A stretch of 29,012 nt of DNA from NCBI GenBank assembly GCA_900547655.1, contig URHQ01000018.1, positions 1-29,012 on the forward strand, given 5' to 3'. Below the pieces are notes generated by a model. That model worked only from the letters and a program-made list of their open reading frames with translations, had not been told where the DNA came from and made no database searches. Positions within the stretch are counted from its first letter, which is position 1. Every line of letters begins with the position of its first letter. The translations under genes were made by a program, and so were the position numbers. This document shows positions 1 through 7,991 of this stretch, piece by piece. This DNA is from an uncultured Collinsella sp. Its GTDB lineage: Bacteria > Actinomycetota > Coriobacteriia > Coriobacteriales > Coriobacteriaceae.

Positions 1-2
1 CG

Positions 3-32
3 GGCGGCAACGATGTCGCTCGGGTCTTGTAA
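3..32 (+). CDS. Possible 3' end of an upstream gene (substrate-binding protein?)
   Basis: A frame open from the window edge ends at TAA 30-32 and reads GGNDVARVL before the stop. The gene immediately upstream of an importer of this type is usually its extracytoplasmic binding protein, so this may be the tail of that gene. Only nine codons are visible, so neither the identity nor the frame can be proven. It is followed at once by a stem-loop and then by the first permease gene. Confidence 0.3.
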   Translation, partial: GGNDVARVL

Positions 33-49
33 TGAGTATCCGTACTCAT
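32..49 (+). promoter_or_regulatory. Intercistronic stem-loop before the first permease gene
   Basis: ATGAGTA and TACTCAT form a perfect 7-bp stem around the loop TCCG. There is no T-run after it, so it is not a normal intrinsic terminator. Its place between a probable binding-protein gene and the permease genes fits an RNA-stabilising or processing hairpin that keeps the binding protein in excess. That role is inference. Confidence 0.5.
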
Positions 50-89
50 ATACCAGTTGGTCCTACCGACAAAAGAAAGGGGAGAGAAC

Positions 90-1046
90 GTGAACAACTT
101 GCTACGTTTGATTGGAAGGCGTCTTGTGGCGCTGCCGATCATGGCATTGGGCGTCACCGTCCTGGTGTTCTTCCTTATGTCGTTCTCCAAGACCGACCCC
201 GCCTACACGGCGTTGGGTGACGGCGCCTCGCCAGAGGCGGTTGCCGAGTACCATGAGAAGTATGGTCTGGACGACCCCTGGCCCGTGCGCTACGTGCGCT
301 ATATGGGCGATTTGATCCATGGCGACATGGGCACCTATGGTGCTGCTCGCAACTCCGTTGCCAAGCGCATCTCCACGGCCCTGCCCGTCACGATGCAGCT
401 GACCTTCATCGGTCTTGCCATCGGTGCGGTCGTTTCGTTTTTGCTCGGCGTCATCGCGGCACTGTATCGCGACAAATGGCCGGACCAAGTGATCCGCGTC
501 TTTTCCATTGCCGGCTTGGCAACCCCGTCGTTCTGGCTTGCCGTTCTGTTGATCCTTCTGTTCTCTTCCTACCTTAAGGTGCTCCCGGCATCGGGTGCTC
601 TGCCTCACTTCACCACGAATCCGGTTGGCTATCTGGGACGTATGATCATGCCCGCCATCGCCTTGGCATTTCCGCTGACGGGCCAGATGACTCGTATCGT
701 ACGTACCGCCATGGTCGAGGAGCTCGACAAGGACTATGTCCGTATGGCCCGTGGCGCCGGCGTTCCCGAGAAGGTCGTCGTCGGCATCAACGTTCTTCGC
801 AATGCACTGATCACCCCGGTCACCACCCTCGGTCTTAAGATCGGTTACCTCATGGGCGGCGCCGTCGTCATCGAGGTTATCTTCAACCTCCCCGGCATGG
901 GCACCGCGATTCTGCAGGGCGTTCAGGGCAACGAGGCGAACCTGGTTCAGGGCGTCGTTATCGTCGTTGCTCTTGCCTTCATCATCATCAACATCGTGGT
1001 TGACATGCTCTACCTGCTCATCAACCCGCGCATCAGGACGGTGTAG
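90..1046 (+). CDS. ABC importer permease, DppB/OppB family (probable sialic-acid importer)
   Basis: This is a 318-residue inner-membrane permease of the peptide/opine/nickel ABC family. I chose GTG 90 because AAAGGGGAGA lies just upstream; the in-frame TTG at 57 has no ribosome site. The protein starts with an N-terminal membrane segment (about residues 10-32), then a periplasmic loop, then a run of hydrophobic segments from about residue 97 to the end. The cytoplasmic EAA-type loop DYVRMARGAG (about residues 215-224) contacts the ATPase. The C-terminal NPRIRTV is typical of OppB/DppB proteins. The next gene begins 3 bases after the stop. The family is secure. The substrate is inferred only from the downstream NanA/NanE/ROK genes; importers of this family carry sialic acid in Haemophilus ducreyi (SatABCD). 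Confidence 0.9.
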   Translation: MNNLLRLIGRRLVALPIMALGVTVLVFFLMSFSKTDPAYTALGDGASPEAVAEYHEKYGLDDPWPVRYVRYMGDLIHGDMGTYGAARNSVAKRISTALPVTMQLTFIGLAIGAVVSFLLGVIAALYRDKWPDQVIRVFSIAGLATPSFWLAVLLILLFSSYLKVLPASGALPHFTTNPVGYLGRMIMPAIALAFPLTGQMTRIVRTAMVEELDKDYVRMARGAGVPEKVVVGINVLRNALITPVTTLGLKIGYLMGGAVVIEVIFNLPGMGTAILQGVQGNEANLVQGVVIVVALAFIIINIVVDMLYLLINPRIRTV

Positions 1047-1049
1047 ATT

Positions 1050-3065
1050 ATGGTAAAGATTCGAGAGAAGCAAACCGAGCAGCTCGAGAAGGCTGCCTCC
1101 AAGGGGCTCAAGCTCGGTGGCTGGAAGAAGATGACGCTATCTTCTAAGATTGCCGCCGTCGTGCTGGTGCTGGTCGCCCTGACTGCGATTCTGGCGCCCC
1201 TTCTTGCCCCCTATAGCCCGGTCGAGATCTTTACGGCTCGCCAGGCTCCCGGCAACGGATTTATCTTCGGTACCGACGATAAGGGTCGCGACATTCTGTC
1301 GCGTATGCTCTACGGTGGTCGTTACTCGCTGATTATCGGCTTTGGCGCCACTGCCATGGCTCTGGTCTGCGGCTCGGTCGTGGGCGCCCTTGCAGCGGTT
1401 TCGCGCAAGGCCGTCTCCGAGACGATCATGCGTATCTTGGACATCATCATGTCCATCCCGGGCATCGCCCTCGCGGCCGTCTTTGTCTCCATCTTGGGCA
1501 ACTCCGTGCCGTCGATCATCTTCGCCATCGGCTTTATGTACACTCCGCAGATTGCCCGTATCGTGCGCGCCAACATCGTGTCCGAGTACGGCGAGGACTA
1601 TGTCCGCGCGGTCATCGTTTCCGGCGCCAAGGCTCCGTGGATTTTGATCAAGCATGTTCTGCGTAACTGCATCGCCCCGATCATGGTCTTCACCGTTACC
1701 CTGGTCGCCGACGCCATCATCTTCGAGGCCTCGCTGACCTTTATCGGCGCTGGTATCCAGGAGCCCACCGCTACCTGGGGCAACATCCTCGCCGACGCCC
1801 GCGGCGGCGTGCTCGCCGGCCGTTGGTGGCAGGCGCTGTTCCCGGGCCTGGCCATCATGATCACCTGCCTGGCGCTCAACATCCTCTCCGAGGGCATTAC
1901 CGACGCTATGGCCGCTGCTCCCTCCGCCGCCCTGGATCCGACCGATTCCTCCAAGCGTCGCGAGGCCGACCTGCTGGTCTCCGACCCCGTTCGCGCCTAC
2001 AAGGAGCAGGCCCAGTCCCTCTCCGCTCGCCTCGGCGCCCTGCGCGATGTCGAGCTCAAGCGTGACGATCGCCATGTGCCCGACGAGTCTGTCGAACCGA
2101 TTCTCTCGGTCCGTGACTTCTGTATTCAGTTTGAGCATCACGGTGATATCAACGTTGTCGACCATGTCAACTTTGACGTCCGTCCTGGTCAGACCATGGG
2201 CCTGGTGGGCGAGTCCGGTTGCGGTAAGTCCATCACCACGCTGGCCATCATGGGCCTGACCGACGATGACGAGCACCTTTCCGGCGAGGTCCTCTGGGAG
2301 GGCCGTGACCTGCTCAAGATGAGCAAGAAGGAGTGGTTCGGCCTGCGCGGTACCGATATCGCTATGGTCTATCAGGACGCCCTGTCCTCGCTCAACCCCT
2401 CCATGCTCATCTCTGCCCAGATGAAGCAGCTCACCAAGCGCGGCGGAACCCGTAGCGCCGAGGAGCTCCTGGAGCTCGTCGGCCTCGATCCCAAGCGCAC
2501 GCTCGAGAGCTATCCGCACGAGCTTTCCGGCGGCCAGCGTCAGCGTGTCCTGATCGCTATGGCCCTTACCCGCGACCCCAAGCTGGTCATCTGCGACGAG
2601 CCCACGACCGCTCTGGACGTTACCGTCCAGAAGCAGGTCATCAAGCTGCTCAACGATCTTCAGGCCAAGCTCGGTTTTGCCATGATCTTCGTTTCGCACG
2701 ACCTGGCGCTGGTCGCCGAGGTCGCTCATAACATCACGGTTATGTACGCCGGTCAGGTTATCGAACAGGCGCCCACCAAGGAACTGCTCACCAACCCGAT
2801 CCACGAGTACACCCGCGGTCTTCTGGGCTCCGTTCTGTCCATCGAGAGCGGTTCGGGCCGTCTGCACCAGGTGCCCGGCGCCGTTCCGAGCCCGCGCGAT
2901 TTCCCCAAGGGCGATCGCTTCGCGCCCCGCTCGAGCCATCCGCGCATCGGCCTGGACACCCGTCCGGTCTTCAAGCGCGTGCCCGGCACCGAGCACTTCT
3001 ATTCCGAGCTCCCCGACGAGGTGCTCAAGGCAAATGGTTTGACCCCTCACGCGGAGGTGATGTAG
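1050..3065 (+). CDS. Fused ABC permease (DppC-like) and ATPase (DppD-like)
   Basis: This 671-residue protein joins two normally separate importer subunits. Residues 1 to about 300 are a DppC-type permease, with the N-terminal amphipathic segment, the GTDDKGRDILSR motif and an EAA loop near residues 174-200. After a charged linker (about 300-345) comes an ABC ATPase: Walker A GESGCGKS (387-394), a Q-loop region reading YQDALSSLNP, signature LSGGQ (492-496), Walker B ending in D516-E517, and the switch histidine H550. The C-terminal oligopeptide-type extension is present, but two of its usual iron-sulfur cysteines are D622 and S628. The frame is continuous, so this is a real fusion and not a frameshift. 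I recall the same permease-ATPase fusion from the Sat sialic-acid importer. It starts 3 bases after the first permease and abuts the second ATPase. Confidence 0.9.
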   Translation: MVKIREKQTEQLEKAASKGLKLGGWKKMTLSSKIAAVVLVLVALTAILAPLLAPYSPVEIFTARQAPGNGFIFGTDDKGRDILSRMLYGGRYSLIIGFGATAMALVCGSVVGALAAVSRKAVSETIMRILDIIMSIPGIALAAVFVSILGNSVPSIIFAIGFMYTPQIARIVRANIVSEYGEDYVRAVIVSGAKAPWILIKHVLRNCIAPIMVFTVTLVADAIIFEASLTFIGAGIQEPTATWGNILADARGGVLAGRWWQALFPGLAIMITCLALNILSEGITDAMAAAPSAALDPTDSSKRREADLLVSDPVRAYKEQAQSLSARLGALRDVELKRDDRHVPDESVEPILSVRDFCIQFEHHGDINVVDHVNFDVRPGQTMGLVGESGCGKSITTLAIMGLTDDDEHLSGEVLWEGRDLLKMSKKEWFGLRGTDIAMVYQDALSSLNPSMLISAQMKQLTKRGGTRSAEELLELVGLDPKRTLESYPHELSGGQRQRVLIAMALTRDPKLVICDEPTTALDVTVQKQVIKLLNDLQAKLGFAMIFVSHDLALVAEVAHNITVMYAGQVIEQAPTKELLTNPIHEYTRGLLGSVLSIESGSGRLHQVPGAVPSPRDFPKGDRFAPRSSHPRIGLDTRPVFKRVPGTEHFYSELPDEVLKANGLTPHAEVM

Positions 3066-3893
3066 ATGAGCGAGACCGCAGTCAACGGCGTCGAGCCGAT
3101 CATCTTCCTTGATGACGTCCACGTCACCTTTAGGACCCGTACCGGCTCGATTCTGCACCCCAACCTGGTTCACGCCGTCCAGGGTGTAACGATTAAGCTC
3201 ATGCCCGGTCAGACGATCGGCATCGTCGGCGAGTCCGGTTGCGGTAAGTCCACCACCGCCAACGTCATGTGCGGCCTGCAGGCCCCCACGAGCGGCAAGG
3301 TCTACTTTAAGGGCAAGGACGTTACCAAACGTACCGCCGAGGACCGTCGTCACATGGGTCGCGTCATCTCGGTCGTGTTCCAAAACCCGGCCACGGCGCT
3401 CAACCCCCGCATGGTCGTTCGCGAGCAACTGCTCGACCCCATGCGCGTCCACAACCTGGGTACCGAGGCCGAGCAGGAGAAGCGCGTCAAAGAGCTCCTG
3501 GAGCTCACCGGTCTGCCCAGCTCCGCCGCCGAGGTTCTTCCCGGTCAGCTTTCGGGCGGCCAGCGCCAGCGCGTCGCAATTGCCCGTGCCCTGTCGCTGA
3601 ACCCCGATGCCATCATCGCCGACGAGCCCACCTCGGCTCTGGACGTTTCGGTCCGCGCGCAGATTCTGAACCTGCTGACCGACCTTAAGAAGGAGCTCGG
3701 CTTGGCCATGGTGTTCATCAGCCATGACATCCAGACGGTCCGCTATATCTCTGACGACATCATCGTTATGAATGGTGGCAGGATCGTCGAGCAGGGCGAG
3801 GCCAAGCAGGTCTTCCAGCACCCCCAGGACCCCTACACCAAGATGCTGCTCGGCGCTGCGCCGTCGCTGCTGCATCCCAAGCTCGGCGAGTAG
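3066..3893 (+). CDS. ABC importer ATPase, DppF/OppF family
   Basis: This 275-residue cytoplasmic ATPase is the partner of the ATPase domain in the preceding fusion, so the importer would have two different nucleotide-binding domains. Walker A is GESGCGKS (55-62), the Q-loop is FQNPATALNP with Q106, the signature is LSGGQ (162-166), Walker B ends in D186-E187, and the switch histidine is H220. The start codon directly follows the stop of the fusion gene, which implies translational coupling. The protein ends soon after the ATPase core and lacks the cysteine-containing extension that OppD and OppF of this window carry. The substrate, probably sialic acid, is inferred from the operon. Confidence 0.9.
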   Translation: MSETAVNGVEPIIFLDDVHVTFRTRTGSILHPNLVHAVQGVTIKLMPGQTIGIVGESGCGKSTTANVMCGLQAPTSGKVYFKGKDVTKRTAEDRRHMGRVISVVFQNPATALNPRMVVREQLLDPMRVHNLGTEAEQEKRVKELLELTGLPSSAAEVLPGQLSGGQRQRVAIARALSLNPDAIIADEPTSALDVSVRAQILNLLTDLKKELGLAMVFISHDIQTVRYISDDIIVMNGGRIVEQGEAKQVFQHPQDPYTKMLLGAAPSLLHPKLGE

Positions 3894-3909
3894 CCTCGCT
3901 TTCCCTCCC

Positions 3910-3937
3910 GTGCGCCCGGTTCCCTTGCCGGGCGCAC
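3910..3937 (+). promoter_or_regulatory. Intercistronic hairpin after the importer genes
   Basis: GTGCGCCCGG and CCGGGCGCAC form a perfect 10-bp stem around an 8-base loop. No U-tract follows, so complete termination is unlikely. It separates the transporter genes from the esterase and could set different mRNA levels for the two parts of the operon (inference). Confidence 0.6.
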
Positions 3938-3973
3938 CTCCGTTGCGATTTCGAAAGGTTGGGTTCACGAGCC

Positions 3974-4951
3974 ATGCCAAGTGCTCAGGAGCTACAACAT
4001 CAATTTGGTGAATACCGAGGCGCCATGCCCCGTCCATCAGATTTCGATCTCTTTTGGAAGGATCGCATGGCCGAGGCCGACGCCGTCGGGCTTGACTATG
4101 CGATCGAGACGGCATCGGTCGCCGATGCCGCGACCTGCCAGCTTTTCGACCTCTGGTATACCGGCATGTGTGGCGCGCGCCTGCATGCCAAATACCTTAA
4201 ACCTGTCTCGGACGAGCCCGTGCCATTGGTACTTCAGTTCCATGGGTATCCGGGTGCAAGCCGCAGCTGGTTTGAGCAGGCGTCGTTTGCGGGCATGGGC
4301 ATGGCACTCATCGCCCTCGATTGCCCCGGCCAAGGAGGTCCCTCCGAGGACATTGGCGGATTTGAGGGCACAACGGTCGCGGGCCATATCGTCGCCGGTA
4401 TCGACGGCGACCCGGCCAACCTCTACTATGTCCGCTTGCACCAAGATATTCGCATTCTGTGCCGTATTGTTCGCGAGCTCGAGGGCATCGATCTTTCCCG
4501 TGTGTTTGTGAACGGCGCGTCGCAGGGCGGCGGTTTGGGCATTGCGACCTGTGCGCTTAACAGCGAGCTTATCAATCGTGCCGCCATCCTCTATCCCTTC
4601 CTGTCAGATTTCCGCCTGGTCTGGGATTTGGATGCCGACGACATTGCCTACGAGGGCCTGCGCTATTGGTCTCGCTGGTTTGACGAGGACTCGACTCGTA
4701 TTGACGAAGCCTATGCCAAGCTGGCGTACTTCGATTCCAAGAACTTTGCCCCTATGGTCAAATGCCCCGTGCTGGTTGGCACCGGCACAGCCGATATCGT
4801 CTGTCCGCCAGCGACGCAGTTTGCGGTCTATAACAACCTGACCTGCGAAAAGCGTCATGAGTTCTTTGAAGGCTTTGGCCACGAGGAGATTCAGGATTTT
4901 GACGATCTGATCATTCCGTTTTTCTGCAAGGGAGGGGAGGCTCATGTCTAA
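3974..4951 (+). CDS. Acetyl-xylan-esterase / cephalosporin-C deacetylase family hydrolase (AXE1)
   Basis: This 325-residue alpha/beta-hydrolase is of the AXE1/Cah family, which removes acetyl groups from sugars. The start at ATG 3974 gives the family-typical N-terminus ending in RPSDFDLFWKD. A complete catalytic triad is visible: Ser183 in GASQG, Asp274 in GTADIVCPP and His303 in FGHEE. The oxyanion-side motif QFHGYPG lies at 88-94. There is no signal peptide, so it is cytoplasmic. Between a probable sialic-acid importer and NanA, the likely job is removing O-acetyl groups from imported sialic acids before cleavage. That substrate is inference; xylan or other acetylated sugars remain possible. 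The next gene overlaps its 3' end by 8 bases. Confidence 0.85.
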   Translation: MPSAQELQHQFGEYRGAMPRPSDFDLFWKDRMAEADAVGLDYAIETASVADAATCQLFDLWYTGMCGARLHAKYLKPVSDEPVPLVLQFHGYPGASRSWFEQASFAGMGMALIALDCPGQGGPSEDIGGFEGTTVAGHIVAGIDGDPANLYYVRLHQDIRILCRIVRELEGIDLSRVFVNGASQGGGLGIATCALNSELINRAAILYPFLSDFRLVWDLDADDIAYEGLRYWSRWFDEDSTRIDEAYAKLAYFDSKNFAPMVKCPVLVGTGTADIVCPPATQFAVYNNLTCEKRHEFFEGFGHEEIQDFDDLIIPFFCKGGEAHV

Positions 4952-5795
4952 GTGCGAGAGCAATGTTGACGAGCTGATTGTCCCCGGGCTCGTGGGAATT
5001 CCTGGAACGGTTTCGTCAAGGCTCGCAGAATATCGGGACTGGCGCGGTGATTTCCAAGCAGATGTTTCTGATTTAGAGACATGCGCTTCGAATCTTGAGA
5101 TTCAAGGCCTGGCCATTACGGCGATTGACTTTGTTAACCCCTGCGCCCGTTACTCGGAGGTCTCCTTTGAGCTCGGTGACGATGCGATTCACGCTCGTTT
5201 GATCGAGCCTGTCGGTCGTGCCCGAGTATCTGAGCGCGTGCCGTTGTGCCTGATGTTCCACGACATCGATCGGCCTGTGCGCGGCTGGCATCACATGACG
5301 AGATTTGCCGCCATGGGGTATGCCGTCCTCGCGCTGGATGACGATGTTGCTGGTGCGGACGACCTGCAGCGGGGGATTTCTTCGCCCACTTTTGTCGAGC
5401 GCGTCCGTTGGGGTTGCGCGCTGGCGAAGGTGGCGCGCAATCTTGATGGCATGGACCCCGACCGCATCTTTGCATGGGGCGAGGGTCTTGGCGGCGGAGT
5501 CGCGCTGGCGGTTTCTGCTCTGGACGAGCGGGGCCTCGCCTGCACGGCGGTTGCCAATCCGCTTCCTGGCGGCCTCGAGGCGCTGTCGTCTCGGGTGCGC
5601 GGATCGGTGCTCATGGGCACATCGCTTATGGATACCGTGAGCGATCCCAAGGATCAGTTTGCCGTATTCAACGGTCTTGAGTGTGACCGGAGGCATATCA
5701 TCTATGCCAAATACGCTCACGAGCGCATCAATGCGTTCGAAAACGAAGTCGTCGACTTTTTTAACCAAACGTTCTATCCGTGTTCTTTGGCCTAG
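4944..5795 (+). CDS. AXE1-family paralogue lacking the nucleophilic serine (pseudo-esterase?)
   Basis: This 283-residue protein starts at ATG 4944 inside the end of the preceding esterase gene, with a strong GGAGGGGAGG ribosome site. It aligns with its neighbour along the C-terminal half: QFAVFNGLECDRRH here against QFAVYNNLTCEKRH there. The nucleophile elbow reads GEGLG, so Gly181 stands where the neighbour has Ser183. The triad acid (Asp230 in MGTSLMD) and histidine (His259 in YAHERI) are retained. The N-terminal half has diverged more and the HGYPG loop is replaced by MFHDIDR. The frame is intact, so it is maintained and not a broken gene. It may be a non-catalytic partner, a binding protein or an enzyme with altered chemistry. 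I cannot assign a function. Confidence 0.75.
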   Translation: MSKCESNVDELIVPGLVGIPGTVSSRLAEYRDWRGDFQADVSDLETCASNLEIQGLAITAIDFVNPCARYSEVSFELGDDAIHARLIEPVGRARVSERVPLCLMFHDIDRPVRGWHHMTRFAAMGYAVLALDDDVAGADDLQRGISSPTFVERVRWGCALAKVARNLDGMDPDRIFAWGEGLGGGVALAVSALDERGLACTAVANPLPGGLEALSSRVRGSVLMGTSLMDTVSDPKDQFAVFNGLECDRRHIIYAKYAHERINAFENEVVDFFNQTFYPCSLA

Positions 5796-5839
5796 GCGGC
5801 CTGGACACTGCCAACAAGAGTGGGTGGCACAGGGCCGCC
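5795..5839 (+). promoter_or_regulatory. Intercistronic stem-loop before the aldolase gene
   Basis: GGCGGCC (5795-5801) pairs with GGCCGCC (5833-5839), and an inner TGCCA/TGGCA stem sits at 5808-5812 and 5825-5829. No T-run follows, and the ribosome site of the next gene (AAGGAG) lies 12 bases downstream. It looks like a structured intercistronic spacer and not a terminator. Confidence 0.4.
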
Positions 5840-5863
5840 CGCCAGACAACTAAGGAGATTCTT

Positions 5864-6784
5864 GTGGCAACTCAGAAATTCACCGGCGTTATCCCTCCCG
5901 TCGTTGTTCCCGATACCGAAGATCACCAGCTCGATGTTGTCTCCTTTGAGCGCAGCATCAACCGCATGATCGACGCCGGCGTCGATGGACTGTTCTTCCT
6001 GGGATCCTCGGGCGAGGTCGTCTTCTCCACCGACGAGCGCCGTCGCCAGATTATCGCCGAGGCCGTCCGTATCGTCGACCACCGCGTTCCCGTTCTGGTC
6101 GGCATCATCGATACCGAGACCGAGCGCATGATCGAGCACGGCAAGGTCGCTCAGGAGCTGGGCGCCGATGCCCTCGTCGCCACCTGCCCGTTCTATGCCC
6201 TGCAGGGCATGACCGAGGTCGAGGAGCATTTCCGCATCCTGCACGAGGAACTCGACCTGCCCATCTTTGCCTATGACATTCCCGTCTGCGTTCACACCAA
6301 ACTCCCCTGGAAGCTCCTTGCCAAGCTCGGCGCCGAGGGCGTCCTTGCTGGCGTCAAGGATTCCTCCGGTGATGACATCTCGTTCCGCTACCTCGTTCAG
6401 GAGAACGAGAAGAACGGCCATCCGATGAGCATCCTCACCGGTCACGAGGTCGTTGTCGACGGCGCTTACCTCGGTGGCGCCGACGGCTCTGTCCCGGGTC
6501 TCGCCAACGTTGAGCCCGAGGGCTACGTGCGTCAGTGGAAGGCCGCTCAGGCTGGTGACTGGGCTACCGTCAAGGCCGAGCAGGATCGCCTTAATGAGAT
6601 TTCGCACATCTGGGATGTCACCTCGGGCGTCCAGGGCTATGCCGGTGGCGTCGGCGCCTTCAAGACCGCTATGAACCTCATGGGCATCTTCGACAGCCCG
6701 ACCATGCCGCGCCCGGTGAAGGCCATGACCGGCGAGAACGTCGAGGCGATTAAGAAGGTCCTCCAGGACAACGGTCTCCTGTAA
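5864..6784 (+). CDS. nanA: N-acetylneuraminate lyase / dihydrodipicolinate synthase family aldolase
   Basis: This 306-residue class I aldolase is of the NanA/DapA family. The GTG start at 5864 follows AAGGAG at a good distance. The Schiff-base lysine is K165 in GVKDSSGD, the catalytic tyrosine is Y138 in FAYDIP, and the keto-acid carboxylate motif is GSSGE (47-51). The distal motif LGGADGSVPGLANVEP (203-218) resembles the generic family and not the E. coli NanA version. From neighbours nanE, a ROK kinase and a Sat-like importer, the likely reaction is cleavage of N-acetylneuraminate to ManNAc and pyruvate. On sequence alone another 2-keto acid aldolase activity is possible; a lysine-biosynthesis role is less likely in this operon. 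Confidence 0.8.
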   Translation: MATQKFTGVIPPVVVPDTEDHQLDVVSFERSINRMIDAGVDGLFFLGSSGEVVFSTDERRRQIIAEAVRIVDHRVPVLVGIIDTETERMIEHGKVAQELGADALVATCPFYALQGMTEVEEHFRILHEELDLPIFAYDIPVCVHTKLPWKLLAKLGAEGVLAGVKDSSGDDISFRYLVQENEKNGHPMSILTGHEVVVDGAYLGGADGSVPGLANVEPEGYVRQWKAAQAGDWATVKAEQDRLNEISHIWDVTSGVQGYAGGVGAFKTAMNLMGIFDSPTMPRPVKAMTGENVEAIKKVLQDNGLL

Positions 6785-6787
6785 AGC

Positions 6788-6883
6788 TTCCCCGGGCACC
6801 CGATCTTGGGGCTCAAGCGGTCGAGCGTGACCCATTAGGTCAACGCCCGACCGCTTTCACCCCAACCTCGGGCACCCGGGAAA
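6788..6883 (+). repeat. Long structured intergenic hairpin, family 2 (copy 1)
   Basis: The 96 bases fold along their full length. The outer stem is CCCGGG (6791-6796) with 6875-6880. Next come CCCGA (6799-6803) with TCGGG (6868-6872), TTGGGG (6806-6811) with CCCCAA (6860-6865), and AAGCGGTCG (6815-6823) with CGACCGCTT (6848-6856). The tip is GCGTGACC paired with GGTC and ACGC around loop CATTA. Small 2x2 and 3x3 internal loops separate the stems. It sits between nanA and the kinase gene and has no U-tract. Its sequence is homologous to the hairpin at 26715-26814, with compensatory stem changes. Confidence 0.75.
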
Positions 6884-6955
6884 CCTTTACCAAGCTGCGG
6901 CGATAACGCAGCCTTCATTTCCTGTAGTTGTTTTTTATCTCCTAAGGAGAGCGAC

Positions 6956-7921
6956 ATGGAGAACAAGTACGTCTGCTCTGTCGATATCGGCGGAACTAAG
7001 ATCGCGACTGCCGTCATGGAGTACCCGGCTGACGGCAGCGTGCCCCATCCCGTTTTTGAGGCCGAGGTTCCCACCGAGGCCCAAGAGGGCGGCGAGGCCG
7101 TCTTCCAGCGTATCGAGGCGTCCATCAAGGCTGCTCTCGAGGCGAATCCCGATGTCGAGGTCCTTGGCGTCGGTATCGGTGCCGCCGGCGTTGTCGATCC
7201 CAAGACGGGCGCCATCGCGTATGCCAACGAGATCATGCCCGGCTGGTCCGGCGTTCAGTTGGGGCCGCGCCTGCGCGAGGACCTCGGTCTTCCCGTTGCC
7301 GTTGTAGGCGACGTGCAGGCTCATGCTCTGGGCGAGGCCCACTGGGGCGTCGGCAAGGGCAAGTTCTCCGTCTTGTGTCTTGGCATCGGTACGGGCATTG
7401 GCGGCGCATATGTCGAGAACGGCCGCGTGATGCAGGGCTTCCATGGTGCTGCCGGCCATATGGGCCACATCGAGTGCTCGGCTGCCGCCGGTATTCCCTG
7501 CGCCTGCGGGCGTTCCGGCCATCTGGAGTCGATTGCTTCGGGCACTTCCATTGGTCGTATGTACGATGAGCGCTTTGGTCGCGTCGACCCCAGCCGTCCT
7601 TCGGTCGGTCGCGATGTGAACGACCTGTGCCGTGCGGGCGACGTAAAGGCGACCGAGGTCATCCATGACGCCGGCTTTGCGCTGGGGGCCAGCTTGGGCT
7701 CGCTCGCTAACATCCTGGACCCTGAGGTCATCGTGCTTTCGGGTGGCGTGATTCACCAAGGTCCCGATTGGCGTTCACAGACGTGGAAGGATTCGGTGCA
7801 TGAGGGCTATGCCAGCCAGGCGCTCGATCCGCTTCAGGACACGCCGATCCTCATCGGTTCTCTGGAGGGCGATGCTCCGCTCATCGGTGCCGCTGAGCAT
7901 CTTCTTGCCTCGTTGAAGTAA
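6956..7921 (+). CDS. nanK: ROK-family sugar kinase, probable N-acetylmannosamine kinase
   Basis: This 321-residue cytoplasmic kinase of the ROK family has a strong AAGGAGA ribosome site before ATG 6956. The phosphate-binding loop is VDIGGTK (9-15), the catalytic aspartate is D119 in VGDVQAHALGE, and a second glycine-rich motif GIGTGIGG lies at 143-150. The ROK zinc site is visible as H171 in GHIE, C182 and C184 in CACG, with His189 where many ROK proteins have a third cysteine. In this operon it would phosphorylate ManNAc to ManNAc-6-P between NanA and NanE. Glucokinase and GlcNAc kinases share the same family, so the substrate comes from context. Confidence 0.8.
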   Translation: MENKYVCSVDIGGTKIATAVMEYPADGSVPHPVFEAEVPTEAQEGGEAVFQRIEASIKAALEANPDVEVLGVGIGAAGVVDPKTGAIAYANEIMPGWSGVQLGPRLREDLGLPVAVVGDVQAHALGEAHWGVGKGKFSVLCLGIGTGIGGAYVENGRVMQGFHGAAGHMGHIECSAAAGIPCACGRSGHLESIASGTSIGRMYDERFGRVDPSRPSVGRDVNDLCRAGDVKATEVIHDAGFALGASLGSLANILDPEVIVLSGGVIHQGPDWRSQTWKDSVHEGYASQALDPLQDTPILIGSLEGDAPLIGAAEHLLASLK

Positions 7922-7937
7922 ACGTATCTTCTGTAGG

Positions 7938-7968
7938 AGCCTCTCGAGACAACACGCCTCGGGAGGCT
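7938..7968 (+). promoter_or_regulatory. Intercistronic hairpin before nanE
   Basis: AGCCTCTCGAG (7938-7948) pairs with CTCGGGAGGCT (7958-7968) as an 11-bp stem with one G-U pair and a 9-base loop. No T-run follows. The nanE ribosome site AGAAAGG lies 5 bases downstream, so the hairpin could influence nanE translation or protect the upstream mRNA. Confidence 0.55.
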
Positions 7969-7991
7969 GTTCTGAGAAAGGTTGCAGCCTT

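Noticed and set aside
1050..3065. The permease-ATPase fusion as an artefact of a lost stop codon
   Set aside because: The linker is in frame, codon use is unchanged, and both halves are complete. I recall the same fusion in a known sialic-acid importer family.
1137..4115. A 992-codon open frame on the minus strand across the importer genes
   Set aside because: It lies opposite three clear ABC importer genes, has a repetitive composition typical of the complement of GC-biased codons, and no recognisable domain. The same holds for minus-strand frames at 13736-15547, 16197-17864 and 19906-21900.
5864..6784. The aldolase as DapA of lysine biosynthesis
   Set aside because: Sequence alone does not exclude it, but the operon with nanE, a ROK kinase and a Sat-like importer favours N-acetylneuraminate lyase.
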